Below, piece after piece: positions 8,365 through 16,404 of a DNA stretch of 39,130 nt; positions within the stretch are counted from its first letter, which is position 1; each line of letters opens with the position of its first letter. The DNA is from an uncultured Verrucomicrobiota bacterium (GTDB taxonomy: Bacteria; Verrucomicrobiota; Verrucomicrobiia; Limisphaerales; UBA9464). A model generated the notes under the pieces. The model saw only the letters and a program-made list of their open reading frames with translations. It was not told the DNA's origin and ran no database searches. Location of the stretch: NCBI GenBank assembly GCA_903896505.1, contig CAITXU010000286.1, positions 1 to 39,130 of the forward strand, in the 5' to 3' direction. A program made the position numbers and the translations under genes.

Positions 8365-9515
8365 TAATAAGGCAACAATAGGCGATCCCTTGCGGCGCGA
8401 ACGGCGGCGACCGCCCCGGCGGTGGTTGCTGCGGTGGCCGTCAAATGTCCCATCTTTCGCCCCACACGCGGAACGGCTTTGCCATAAAGATGGAGTTTGA
8501 TGGACGGGTCTGACAAAGCCGCCGCCCAATTGGGAACCCCACCGGCGAGCTTCCAGATATCACCCAGCAAATTCGCCATGGCTGCTGGTGCTCGGAGGGC
8601 AGCCGAACCCAAAGGCAAACCACATACCGCCCGGAGTTGTTGCTCAAACTGACTGGTCGGGCAGGCGTCCATGGTCAGGTGCCCGGAGTTGTGGGTTCTC
8701 GGGGCCAGTTCATTCACCAAGAGCCCTCCCTGACGGGTCACAAACAGTTCGACGGTCAGCAACCCGACCACCCGCAGAGAATCCAGAATGCCTCGGGCCA
8801 ACTCCATCGCCTCTCGATGCAATTGCGGCGGAATACCCGCCGGTGCAACCGTCACATCCAGAATGTGGTGCTCATGGGCGTTTTCAAAAACGGGAAAACC
8901 CTGGAAGCTTCCATCCAGCCCTCGGGCAGCCACAACACTGATCTCCCGTTCAAAGTCGACACAGGCTTCAAGAATTCCCTCCACTCCGTGGAGTTGTTCG
9001 AATGCGTTTGGCAACTCTTCAATCCTTGCAATCCGTTGCTGACCCTTTCCATCGTAGCCGAAGGTGGCCGTCTTCAGGATCGCCGGTAGACCCAGTTCAC
9101 CCACAGCCTTTTGGAGCGATTCCAGCGATTCCACACTCCGGAACGGTGTCACGGGAAATCCATTCCGGGACAAGTACTCCTTTTCCCGAAGGCGATGCTG
9201 GGTGGTGTGAAGAATTCTCCCGTCCGGGCGGACCGGTACGATTTCAGCCGCCGCCTCGCTGGTGGCACTGGGAACGTTTTCGAATTCAAACGTCACCACT
9301 CGAACACCTCGCGCAAATTCCCGGACCCGGTCCAAATCCTCGTAAGGCGCCGCCACTTCTACATCGCCAATCTGACCCGCGGGGGAATCGGAGTCGGGTG
9401 AATAAATATGGACGCGATAGCCCAATTGCCGGGCCGCAATGGAAAACATCCGCCCCAATTGTCCACTGCCCAGCACACCGAGGGTCGCCCCCGGTAAAAT
9501 GATTCGATTCGACAT
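8364..9515 (-). CDS. purK: N5-carboxyaminoimidazole ribonucleotide synthase
   Basis: A 383-residue ATP-grasp enzyme. It uses ATP and bicarbonate to carboxylate aminoimidazole ribonucleotide in purine synthesis. LGVLGSGQLGRMFSIAA is the N-terminal Rossmann-like signature. ILKTATFGYDGKGQ is the ATP-grasp nucleotide loop, and VNELAPRTHNSGH is the conserved C-terminal metal/substrate loop. Length matches the family. The partner mutase gene purE is not adjacent and is not in the window. The 3' end meets the convergent amidohydrolase gene in a shared hairpin. Confidence 0.96.
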   Translation of the reverse strand: MSNRIILPGATLGVLGSGQLGRMFSIAARQLGYRVHIYSPDSDSPAGQIGDVEVAAPYEDLDRVREFARGVRVVTFEFENVPSATSEAAAEIVPVRPDGRILHTTQHRLREKEYLSRNGFPVTPFRSVESLESLQKAVGELGLPAILKTATFGYDGKGQQRIARIEELPNAFEQLHGVEGILEACVDFEREISVVAARGLDGSFQGFPVFENAHEHHILDVTVAPAGIPPQLHREAMELARGILDSLRVVGLLTVELFVTRQGGLLVNELAPRTHNSGHLTMDACPTSQFEQQLRAVCGLPLGSAALRAPAAMANLLGDIWKLAGGVPNWAAALSDPSIKLHLYGKAVPRVGRKMGHLTATAATTAGAVAAVRAARDRLLLPY

Positions 9516-9533
9516 CCGGCAGCGAGACTACTC

Positions 9534-9588
9534 CTGTCCCAACGTGGAAGTGAAGCCACCACCTTCAGGTGGCCGGGATATGGGACAG
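9534..9588. repeat. Nested inverted repeat between MFS 3' end and purK 5' end
   Basis: Outer arms CTGTCCC (9534-9540) and GGGACAG (9582-9588) enclose an inner CCACC-TTCA-GGTGG hairpin near 9559-9572. The arrangement could terminate the upstream MFS transcript or sit in the purK leader. There is no T tract. The role is unknown. Confidence 0.35.
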
Positions 9589-9616
9589 TCCATTGAGGGA
9601 ATGTCCCCGGGAAACG

Positions 9617-10942
9617 TCATTCCCTTACCACCGTCGTTTCATTGTCGCCTTCATCGGGCGCCCGTCCTGGCATCCAACCCACTGTGAATGCAGCCACTCC
9701 GAACAGGATGGACGAATACAGCAGGGCATGGCGATAGTCATTGACGCGCGAGAAGATGCCGAAATAGATGGTACCCCCAGCTGCTGCAAGCCTGCCAATA
9801 TTATAACAGAATCCCGCACCCGTGGTCCTGAGCAAGACCGGGAAGAGGGGAGGCAACCACATGGTAAAGAGGGCAAAGACACCCTGCCAGACCCCGATCA
9901 GGATGAACCATCCGTAATTGGCTTCGAGACTCCAATCACTGCAGAAAGCCGCCACCAAGGTGGTCCCATAAGCCAGAAGCATTCCGAAGACCGCCTGGCG
10001 ATAACCCATGGCCCGGGCCAATCCACCGGCCAAAAAGTTACCCACGACCGAACCCAGCATGAGCCAGGTCACTCCAATGACCACCACGTGGTTTTGTTCG
10101 CCAGCGGTCAAGCTGCGAACCTCCGGAAGGCTTCTCAAATGGGCTTGTTGCCAGAACATAAAGGTCCAGTGCCCGGTCAGGCCCAAAGCACAAAGCAACA
10201 GTGACGGCCACGTCACCCGTGCCACCGGTGTGCGGAATAAATCCCAAAAACTGGGGACCTGACTTCCAGTATCTGACGGGGAACCCGACAATGGATCGGA
10301 TGTTCCATGACCAAGACGAGCCGCCTCCCACTCCTTGGTTTCCGGAACGGACCGCCGAATCCATAAAACAAGAGCTGCCGGTACAATCCCGACCACGAAG
10401 AGCCAATTGGGGGCCTGTTCTGCCATCAGGTATCCGGCAAAGCACGCCAGCAAGACACCTACATTGACGGCTGATTGCAACGCCGCCGCGATCCACGGCC
10501 GCCAGCTTTTCGGCCAGCTTTCAGATAGCAGCGATGCTCCAACCGCCCACTCGCCGCCAATGCCAAGGGCAGAAATAAAGCGAAACACAAGGAGATGCCA
10601 CCATTGGGTTGACACCGCGCTCAACCCGGTAAAGGCAGCGTACGTCAGAATCGTCAGACAAAGTGTCCGGCTCCGCCCAATACGGTCCCCGATTCGTCCG
10701 AAAATCAGCCCTCCTAATGCCCAGCCTGCCAGAAATCCCGCGCTGATATAGGCCCCATGCAATGCCACCGATGGATCGCTGGAGGGGGCCTTGAGCAATA
10801 GCGCAACAAAAGGAGTCGCCACCAGCGTGTACAAATGCATGTCGAGGCCGTCGAACATCCATCCCAACCACGCGGCGAGCCCGGAACGACGTTGTTCGGA
10901 CGTCAAGGCGCGCCAGACACGAACCGGCAGGAACTGAGACAT
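9617..10942 (-). CDS. MFS transporter, aromatic-acid/sialate:H+ symporter type
   Basis: A 441-residue permease with about 12 predicted membrane segments. The N-terminal segment GWMFDGLDMHLYTLVATPF carries the acidic pair typical of the AAHS/sialate symporters. GRIGDRIGRSRTL is the MFS loop-2 motif, and RFISALGIGGEWAVGASLLSE is the conserved segment-4/5 region of the same group. The cargo is probably an organic anion; the actual substrate cannot be read from sequence. The frame is open to 11089, but the ATG at 10942 starts MSQFLPVRVW directly before the first membrane segment and was preferred. It is divergent from the BlaI gene across about 190 bases. Confidence 0.85.
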   Translation of the reverse strand: MSQFLPVRVWRALTSEQRRSGLAAWLGWMFDGLDMHLYTLVATPFVALLLKAPSSDPSVALHGAYISAGFLAGWALGGLIFGRIGDRIGRSRTLCLTILTYAAFTGLSAVSTQWWHLLVFRFISALGIGGEWAVGASLLSESWPKSWRPWIAAALQSAVNVGVLLACFAGYLMAEQAPNWLFVVGIVPAALVLWIRRSVPETKEWEAARLGHGTSDPLSGSPSDTGSQVPSFWDLFRTPVARVTWPSLLLCALGLTGHWTFMFWQQAHLRSLPEVRSLTAGEQNHVVVIGVTWLMLGSVVGNFLAGGLARAMGYRQAVFGMLLAYGTTLVAAFCSDWSLEANYGWFILIGVWQGVFALFTMWLPPLFPVLLRTTGAGFCYNIGRLAAAGGTIYFGIFSRVNDYRHALLYSSILFGVAAFTVGWMPGRAPDEGDNETTVVRE

Positions 10943-11071
10943 GGTTATGTTTGGAGGAGACCCAAGCGATGGGGTGGGAAGCAAGCGCGAACATAAAAAA
11001 CCCGCAGGATATGCAACTGCACGGTTTGCCATCCGAGACCGACGAAAGGTCAAATCTGAGACGGTTTCCCT

Positions 11072-11098
11072 TTGACACAGGGTGTTCACGCCTATAAA
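11072..11098 (+). promoter_or_regulatory. Predicted sigma70-like promoter of blaI/M56 genes
   Basis: TTGACA at 11072-11077 and TATAAA at 11093-11098 are separated by 15 bases, slightly short of optimal. The pair lies 38 bases before the repressor start codon. A BlaI-type repressor normally binds around its own promoter, but no convincing dyad operator was found here. Confidence 0.5.
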
Positions 11099-11135
11099 TC
11101 TTCTCTGTCGCCCCCCCTAATCCAATTGACAGCCT

Positions 11136-11504
11136 ATGACTGCGCTTCCTCGCATTTCTGAAACTGAATGGGAAATCATGCGCGTCGTTTGGTCGCGCAG
11201 CCCGATTTCTGCGGCTGAAATCATTGAGACCCTGGTTGCCCAGGATGCCACGTGGCATCCGGTCACTGCGAAGACTCTTTTGAACCGCTTGGTGAAGAAA
11301 GGCGTGCTGGGTTTTGACTTGGATGGTCGCTCGTACCTCTACCGTCCCCTGGTCCGGGAACGAGATTGCGTCAACGCGGTCAGTTCTTCATTCCTCGAGC
11401 GGGTATTTGGCGGCTCGTTGAACAGCATGGTCGCCCATTTTGTGGAACACAGAAAGTTGAGCCCGAAGCAGGTTCGGGAATTGCGTAAATTATTGGACGA
11501 GTAG
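11136..11504 (+). CDS. BlaI/MecI/CopY-family winged-helix repressor
   Basis: A 122-residue transcriptional repressor. ISETEWEIMRVVWSRSPISAAEII and VTAKTLLNRLVKKGVL form the winged-helix DNA-binding domain of the penicillinase-repressor family. The remaining C-terminal helices are the dimerisation part (about 75-122). In the classic system the partner membrane protease triggers inactivation of the repressor. The M56 protease gene starts 48 bases downstream on the same strand, which supports such a pairing. No beta-lactamase gene follows directly; the nearest serine beta-lactamase-like gene is at 37.5-38.8 kb. Target genes are unknown. Confidence 0.92.
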   Translation: MTALPRISETEWEIMRVVWSRSPISAAEIIETLVAQDATWHPVTAKTLLNRLVKKGVLGFDLDGRSYLYRPLVRERDCVNAVSSSFLERVFGGSLNSMVAHFVEHRKLSPKQVRELRKLLDE

Positions 11505-11552
11505 CCTGGCAACGGCTCGGTTCTTGCTAAGTCGAAAGGACGTTATCCTTCG

Positions 11553-12686
11553 ATGAACACGGGTCCGATTGCCGAATTTCTCAGACAATTGGGAGCAGCC
11601 TCCGTCCAGGCCTCCGGGTTGGCGATTGTCGTCTGGGTGGCATGTGCCATTTTGGGTCGTCACCTTTCTCCGCGATGGCGCTGCCTCCTGTGGAGTTTGG
11701 TCATCATCCGGCTGGCGTGGCCTTTCAGCATTCCCAGTGAAGTGAGCCTCTTCAACCTCTGGGGAATGCCCCGTCGATTCTCTCCTACGGATTGGTTGCC
11801 GTGCTATCTTCCTGAGGAGCTTTCGAATGCCGCCAACGCCTGCCTGAACCGGGACTGGGTCAGTTGGGTTTGGATGGCAATTTCTTTGTCTCTCCTTATG
11901 CGATTGGCGGCCACATGGTGCTTGAGCGTCCAGCTTCGACGGAATGCCCGCCCTGTCGACTCGTGGAGACTCAGGAAGCTACTGCGCGAATGCATGGAAA
12001 CGGCCGACGTCAGGACCCCGGTTTCGCTTCTCGAGTCAGGTCACGTGTCCAGCCCATGCCTGGTCGGCTGGGCACACCCGTGCCTGTTGATACCCATCGG
12101 ATTGGTTCAGGAACTCACCGAAAACGAAATGAAGCTCGTCTTCTTCCACGAACTGGCGCATTTGCGCCGACGAGACGTCGCCGTCAACTGGGTGCTTTCC
12201 GTCGTCCAGATATTCCATTGGTTCAACCCTTTGGTCTGGCTCGTCGCCCGGGAGCTCCGGACCGCCCGGGAAGAGGCCTGCGATGCGGCTGCCTTAGCAA
12301 CAACTCCCGGGGCCAATCGGTCTTATGGTGAAACAATCTTAAAAATGCTGGTGCGTCCATCGCTTTCCCCGGAACGAGTGGAGTTCGTGCAATGGCCCGG
12401 AATGATGTCGATGGTGGAAAACCAAAGCTCCGCAATGGCCCAGTTGACGCAGCGCCTGCGCGCGATCTCCCGATTCCGTCCAGGCACCCGGACCTGGGTG
12501 GTGGGAGCCTGCACGTGGCTTGCGCTCGCTTGCATCGGACTGACCGATGCTGAACCCATCGCGACCCCGGACGGCCCCGACCCTTCAGAAGCACCCCCTC
12601 CAGCTGCAACGGCGTCCGGCGGACGCACTAAATATCAAACGAAGCACCGCGCATCGGAGACTCGTCAACTAAATGCTGAAAATTGA
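11553..12686 (+). CDS. M56-family (BlaR1/MecR1-like) membrane zinc protease
   Basis: A 377-residue membrane protein. It has several N-terminal hydrophobic segments and a cytosolic-facing HELAHLRRRDV motif (HExxH zinc site), followed by a downstream EEACDAA that supplies the third zinc ligand. One further membrane segment (WVVGACTWLALACIGL) follows near residue 320. The extracytoplasmic tail is only about 45 residues, Pro/Ala-rich, and lacks the penicillin-binding sensor domain of true BlaR1. The signal sensed is therefore unlikely to be a beta-lactam bound in the classic way. It is paired with the upstream BlaI-type gene. The 3' end overlaps the convergent Rrf2 gene by 59 bases. Confidence 0.88.
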   Translation: MNTGPIAEFLRQLGAASVQASGLAIVVWVACAILGRHLSPRWRCLLWSLVIIRLAWPFSIPSEVSLFNLWGMPRRFSPTDWLPCYLPEELSNAANACLNRDWVSWVWMAISLSLLMRLAATWCLSVQLRRNARPVDSWRLRKLLRECMETADVRTPVSLLESGHVSSPCLVGWAHPCLLIPIGLVQELTENEMKLVFFHELAHLRRRDVAVNWVLSVVQIFHWFNPLVWLVARELRTAREEACDAAALATTPGANRSYGETILKMLVRPSLSPERVEFVQWPGMMSMVENQSSAMAQLTQRLRAISRFRPGTRTWVVGACTWLALACIGLTDAEPIATPDGPDPSEAPPPAATASGGRTKYQTKHRASETRQLNAEN

Positions 12687-13065
12687 TGGAGGACGCCTCC
12701 ATTTCCACCGCCCGACTCAGGCGCATCCAAACCGCCTTGAGCTCCGGGGGACATCGGTCGTCCGAGAGGGCCGGAGAATCAAACAATGGGCCGTGAATGC
12801 ACTGGATGACGTGGGCAAAAGTGATTTCGGATGGCGGTCTTGCCAATTGGTAGCCCCCCTCCTTTCCCCGGAGGCTCTTGACGATCCGTCCCGATTTCAA
12901 ATCGATCAGGATTTGAACGAGGTAGCTGGCGGGGATTCCATTTTCCTCGGCAATGTTTTCCACCCGAGTCACCGACTCCACCCCGTACCGCCGCGCCAGG
13001 GAAAGAACCGCTCGGACGGCGTAGTCGCTCTTAACGGAAAGTTTCACAGCGCGGAACCGACGCAA
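12628..13065 (-). CDS. Rrf2-family transcriptional regulator
   Basis: A 145-residue winged-helix regulator. KLSVKSDYAVRAVLSLA, ENIAEENGIPASYLVQILIDL and LRGKEGGYQLARPPSEIT are the canonical Rrf2 segments. IscR-type members bind an Fe-S cluster with three closely spaced Cys. Here only two are present, in IQCIHG and SDDRCPPE, so cluster binding is uncertain. The ATG at 13065 adds six residues before the usual KLS start; a GTG at 13047 is a plausible alternative. The slyX stop lies 3 bases upstream, so it is the last gene of a compact operon. It overlaps the M56 gene end to end. Confidence 0.9.
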   Translation of the reverse strand: MRRFRAVKLSVKSDYAVRAVLSLARRYGVESVTRVENIAEENGIPASYLVQILIDLKSGRIVKSLRGKEGGYQLARPPSEITFAHVIQCIHGPLFDSPALSDDRCPPELKAVWMRLSRAVEMEASSINFQHLVDESPMRGASFDI

Positions 13066-13068
13066 ACC

Positions 13069-13287
13069 TCAAGGGGCATAGTGAGGAGGCTTTTCCTTGG
13101 ATTGGTGCAACCTCTCTTGTTCGGTTGACTCAATGACAGCGGTAACCGCCCCCAAAGTCTTCTGAAGCTTGGCCAGCGATTTCGCCTGTTCGATCATCAC
13201 GCCATTGAGCTCGTCGGCCTGCCGCTCCAAGTGTGCCACATGCGCCTCCAACTGTTGCACCCTCTTGTCAAACTCTTCTCGGGTCAT
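13069..13287 (-). CDS. slyX: SlyX family protein
   Basis: A 72-residue coiled-coil protein. The heptad-rich QQLEAHVAHLERQADELNGVMIEQ run and the C-terminal PPHY (residues 68-71) are the SlyX signature. SlyX is widespread in Gram-negative bacteria but its molecular role is not established. The start codon overlaps the stop of the upstream gene in an ATGA junction (13284-13287), which implies translational coupling. The Rrf2 gene begins 3 bases after its stop. Confidence 0.85.
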   Translation of the reverse strand: MTREEFDKRVQQLEAHVAHLERQADELNGVMIEQAKSLAKLQKTLGAVTAVIESTEQERLHQSKEKPPHYAP

Positions 13288-13685
13288 AACTCATCCTCCC
13301 GCTCAGCATAAAACAGCTGATGGGCGCGGGTATAGTCAGATTCCATCACAAAAACATGCGCCTCCCGGCCCAAATCGCCGTCATCCGGCAGCGTTGGGTC
13401 AACCCATCGGGACTCGGCCGATATCCCGTGCTGCCCCATCCATTCGACCAAAAGCTCCGTTTTGATGAATGGACCAGTAAAGAAATGGCGTTGACCAGGA
13501 TTTCCCACGGCCTCCGGAACTCCCTCCGTCGGAAGAGGTGCTTGTTCACCGGTAGAGTTTGAATCGCTCACAGGATCGGGAGTTACGCCCGAAACCGGTC
13601 CAGTGTCGAGAATTCCGGCTGAGATACCGTCGAGGACAGGCCGGGAAAAGGAGGCGGTCCGACTGCCTGCCGACTTTCCAGTCAC
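13284..13685 (-). CDS. Putative DUF2007-like protein with long disordered N-terminus
   Basis: A 133-residue protein. The first 60 or so residues are Ser/Pro/Gly-rich and look disordered. The C-terminal half, from RHFFTGPFIKTELLVEWMG through HVFVMESDYTRAHQLF, has the alternating strand-helix-strand pattern of DUF2007 (putative prokaryotic signal transducing proteins). The function of that family is not known. It heads the slyX-Rrf2 operon with a 4-base overlap. The true start may be internal, because the N-terminal region is not conserved. It is divergent from the ABC ATPase gene with 54 bases between. Confidence 0.6.
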   Translation of the reverse strand: MTGKSAGSRTASFSRPVLDGISAGILDTGPVSGVTPDPVSDSNSTGEQAPLPTEGVPEAVGNPGQRHFFTGPFIKTELLVEWMGQHGISAESRWVDPTLPDDGDLGREAHVFVMESDYTRAHQLFYAEREDEL

Positions 13686-13739
13686 TCAGGTGCTGGTTGC
13701 GGTCTCGACGTCGGATGGAGTCGACGCCACTCTATCCAG

Positions 13740-14909
13740 GTGACGGGCATCGAATTGGAAGCCATCGAGTTCCAGCGCAACGGGAAATCTCTATTCCAGC
13801 CCTTAAGCCTCTCCGTTGGCCCGGGAGAATACCTCACGCTTGCCGGACCGAGCGGAGGTGGCAAAACCACTTTGCTTCGAATTGTTGCCGGGCTGGAGGT
13901 TCCTTATCGGGGAGGACGTTGCTTCAGAGATTCGTCGGATTTGAGATCGACACGTGGGAGCGTTTCCGGGGAAGCAACTCAAAGACGGCTTTTTTCCAGC
14001 GACACGGGGGAATGGATCAACGGTGCCCGTGACATCGCCATGGTCTTTCAAGGGGGCGGCCTTTATCCCCACCTCACCGTCCAGGAGAATCTGGAGTTCA
14101 GTCAGAGAATCCGGGGATTTCCCGCTGTCGAACGAAAATCGAAAGCTGAAAGGATGGCAGAGAGGTTGGGCGTTTTGGGATTGATGCATCGACTCCCGGA
14201 GCAACTGTCGGGAGGCGAATCGCAGCGGGTTGCCATCGGTCGGGCGCTGATGCAAGACCCCAAAATCCTGCTCCTGGACGAACCCCTGGCCAATCTGGAC
14301 GGGCCACTCCGCGTCCAGCTCCGACGACTCATTCGAAAACTCCATCAGGAACAAAATCTGACCACGATTCATGTCACCCATGACCAGGAAGAGGCGCTTG
14401 CCCTCGGCGACCGTGTCGCCGTGCTTCATGAGGGACGATTCCAGCAGATTGACCGACCCGAAATTGTTTATCATCGGCCCATCAATCGATGGGTGGCTGG
14501 CTTCATTGGCTCGCCTCCGATGAACTTCTTTGTGGGTGAGCTGCGCGACAAAAGCTGTGGGAAAGCGTTTGCCTTCCGGTCCAACTCTTTAGGGGAAGTG
14601 ACATTACCTCGTGCCGTAGTTCCAATGTTACCGGTTGGAACTCCCTGGGAGGTCGGCCTTCGACCAGAGTTTACTACAGTTGACGAGGAATCAGCATCCA
14701 GCCATACGGGTAATCAAATCGAGGCCGAACTGGAGCGGACGGAATTCACCGGGACCAACCTCTGGTGGCAGGTTCGATGCGGCTCGGAGACGTGGATGAT
14801 CCGGGGACTCCCCCATACCAATGCCCTGAAGGGCAGCCGATGGCGCCTCCATCTGGATTGGGGTGCCGCCGTTTGGTTCCACCCAACCACGGGTGTCGCG
14901 GTGGCCTAG
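13740..14909 (+). CDS. MalK/UgpC-like ABC transporter ATPase, orphan
   Basis: A 389-residue ATPase of the carbohydrate-uptake type. Visible motifs are Walker A GPSGGGKTT (36-44), Q-loop MVFQGGGLYPHL (Q104), signature LSGGESQRV (156-164), Walker B ILLLDE (176-181) and switch His in HVTHDQEEA (214). The C-terminal 150 residues match the TOBE/MOP regulatory region, with LRPEF as a typical element. Between Walker A and the Q-loop there are about 20 more residues than in MalK, in a Ser/Arg-rich stretch (60-95). No permease or binding-protein gene is near. It may serve permeases encoded elsewhere. The stop codon lies inside a long inverted repeat shared with the convergent gene. Confidence 0.9.
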   Translation: MTGIELEAIEFQRNGKSLFQPLSLSVGPGEYLTLAGPSGGGKTTLLRIVAGLEVPYRGGRCFRDSSDLRSTRGSVSGEATQRRLFSSDTGEWINGARDIAMVFQGGGLYPHLTVQENLEFSQRIRGFPAVERKSKAERMAERLGVLGLMHRLPEQLSGGESQRVAIGRALMQDPKILLLDEPLANLDGPLRVQLRRLIRKLHQEQNLTTIHVTHDQEEALALGDRVAVLHEGRFQQIDRPEIVYHRPINRWVAGFIGSPPMNFFVGELRDKSCGKAFAFRSNSLGEVTLPRAVVPMLPVGTPWEVGLRPEFTTVDEESASSHTGNQIEAELERTEFTGTNLWWQVRCGSETWMIRGLPHTNALKGSRWRLHLDWGAAVWFHPTTGVAVA

Positions 14910-14998
14910 TGTCGTGTTTCCGAAATAGCTCGCAGTTTGTAGCGCCGAAAATCCATCGCGGCATGCTCCAAGCTGTTTCGGAAACACGATACTAGGCC
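14903..14998. repeat. 96-bp inverted-repeat element spanning both stop codons
   Basis: The arms at 14903-14930 and 14971-14998 are 28 bases each and complementary except at two positions. They surround a 40-base centre. The arms begin GGCCTAG, and both convergent genes end in GCC TAG within them (stops at 14907-14909 and 14992-14994). It could act as a bidirectional transcription barrier. It could equally be a small palindromic mobile repeat (REP/MITE-like), which the RAYT genes at the window edges make plausible. No target duplication or second copy was seen here. Confidence 0.75.
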
Positions 14999-16368
14999 AG
15001 TTCCTCCGCAGGATAGGTCCAGATTTCAGCCAGCGTTGGATGATAGTGGGGAACCGCAGCGAGTTGAGCCGCTGTCATCCGCTGGCTCATGGCCACAACG
15101 ATTTCGTGGATGAGTTCCCCTCCCTGAGGTCCAACACAGGCGGCACCCAGAATTTCCCCGGTTTCCGCCGCCGTGATGAGCTTCACAAACCCGTGGCGGG
15201 CACCCAGGATCATCGACTTCCCGTGGTCGTTGAACGGATAAGTAGCGACACGGTAGGAAATGCCATGGGCACTCAAGGACCGTTCCGTCGAGCCGACCAT
15301 GGCCACTTGCGGTTCGGTAAAAACAACGGAAACGAGGAGCCGATAGTCCATGGGGTACAACTTTCCCGGATGGACCAGGTTCCGGGCTCCTGTTTCCGCC
15401 TGCTGAATGGCAATGTGAACGATCTCGTGTGGTCCCGAGCAATCTCCGGCGGCGATGATGTGATGCTGGGAAGTTCGCTGGTAGGAGTCCGTATGGACGT
15501 GCCCGGATTTTTCCAGTTTTACTTTGGCAGCCTCCAATCCCAAGCCCGCCGTCGCAGGCACACGTCCAAGACCATTGAAAATCTCAGCCGATTCAACGGT
15601 CACCAAACTCCCCGCATGCCGGAACATCACGGCTTTTCCGTGGGCGGTCGCCTGGACTGAAGTGATCTCCGTGCCCGTGTAAATGGTCATTCCCTCATGC
15701 CGGAGTGCGGCTTCGAGCTCATGGGCCACGTCCACGTCAACATCCCGCAGGACATGAACCGATCGTTGAATCACGGTGACTCGTGTCCCCATCCGGTGGA
15801 AGAATTGAGCGAATTCCAAGGCCACCGGCCCTCCACCCAGCACGGTCAAGGACGAGGGAAGCTGCCGAAGGCTCAATGCAGTATCGCTAGTAAGATATCC
15901 CACCTCGTTGAGTTGAACCAACGGTGAAGGAGCCAGAATAGACCCGGTCGTGATGGCAAAATGACGACCGGTGAGACAACGTCCACCGCTCAATTCGACC
16001 GTATGGGAGTCGATGAATCGAGCGGTCTCCTGAAAAAACATGAATCGACCATCGGTCAACTGTCGGCGGCGATGGAAAGCAAAGTCCGCGATCAGTTCAT
16101 CTTTTCGGGCGATCAAACGCTCAAAATCCAAGTCCACCCGTTGGGAATGAATACCCCAAATCCGGGCTTCCTCAATCGCCTGCCGCAATTCGGCCCCGTG
16201 GAGCAGGGCTTTGGTCGGCATACACCCCCTCAGGATGCAAAGGCCTCCAATGGCCGGGCTTCCCTCCACCACCGCGACCGTCCATCCCGCCGAATGAAAG
16301 GTACGTGCAGCCGCATAACCAGCGCTACCCCCACCAATCACGATGGCGTCAAAAGCATCCGTGTTCAT
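14992..16368 (-). CDS. FAD-dependent pyridine nucleotide-disulfide oxidoreductase (MerA/Lpd-like)
   Basis: A 458-residue class I flavoprotein. IGGGSAGYAAA is the FAD loop. GGLCILRGCMPTK holds the redox-active Cys pair (C44, C49). The second Rossmann loop is TVLGGGPVALEFAQFF, the FAD-binding ATG/GD motif is IIAAGDC, and HYHPTLAE is the C-terminal catalytic His-Glu. It could be a dihydrolipoamide dehydrogenase, a glutathione-type reductase or a mercuric-reductase relative; no N-terminal metal-binding domain or adjacent mer/pdh gene decides this. The usual CxNxGCxP is changed to CILRGCMP, which favours a divergent subgroup. It is convergent with the ABC ATPase, and its stop lies in the inverted repeat. 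Confidence 0.85.
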   Translation of the reverse strand: MNTDAFDAIVIGGGSAGYAAARTFHSAGWTVAVVEGSPAIGGLCILRGCMPTKALLHGAELRQAIEEARIWGIHSQRVDLDFERLIARKDELIADFAFHRRRQLTDGRFMFFQETARFIDSHTVELSGGRCLTGRHFAITTGSILAPSPLVQLNEVGYLTSDTALSLRQLPSSLTVLGGGPVALEFAQFFHRMGTRVTVIQRSVHVLRDVDVDVAHELEAALRHEGMTIYTGTEITSVQATAHGKAVMFRHAGSLVTVESAEIFNGLGRVPATAGLGLEAAKVKLEKSGHVHTDSYQRTSQHHIIAAGDCSGPHEIVHIAIQQAETGARNLVHPGKLYPMDYRLLVSVVFTEPQVAMVGSTERSLSAHGISYRVATYPFNDHGKSMILGARHGFVKLITAAETGEILGAACVGPQGGELIHEIVVAMSQRMTAAQLAAVPHYHPTLAEIWTYPAEELA

Positions 16369-16404
16369 TTCATGTCAAGGTTCCCGAATTCCGGACGTTC
16401 CGCA

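Noticed and set aside
9534..9588. Considered as a RAYT-related repeat because it contains GGGACAG
   Set aside because: Only seven bases match the motif near the transposases; kept only as a weak hairpin.
11072..11135. BlaI operator upstream of the repressor gene
   Set aside because: No clear TACA-type dyad was found around the predicted promoter, so no operator is claimed.
10521..11258. 245-codon minus-strand frame overlapping the MFS gene and blaI
   Set aside because: It runs across two well-supported genes in another frame, and the composition does not resemble a protein family.
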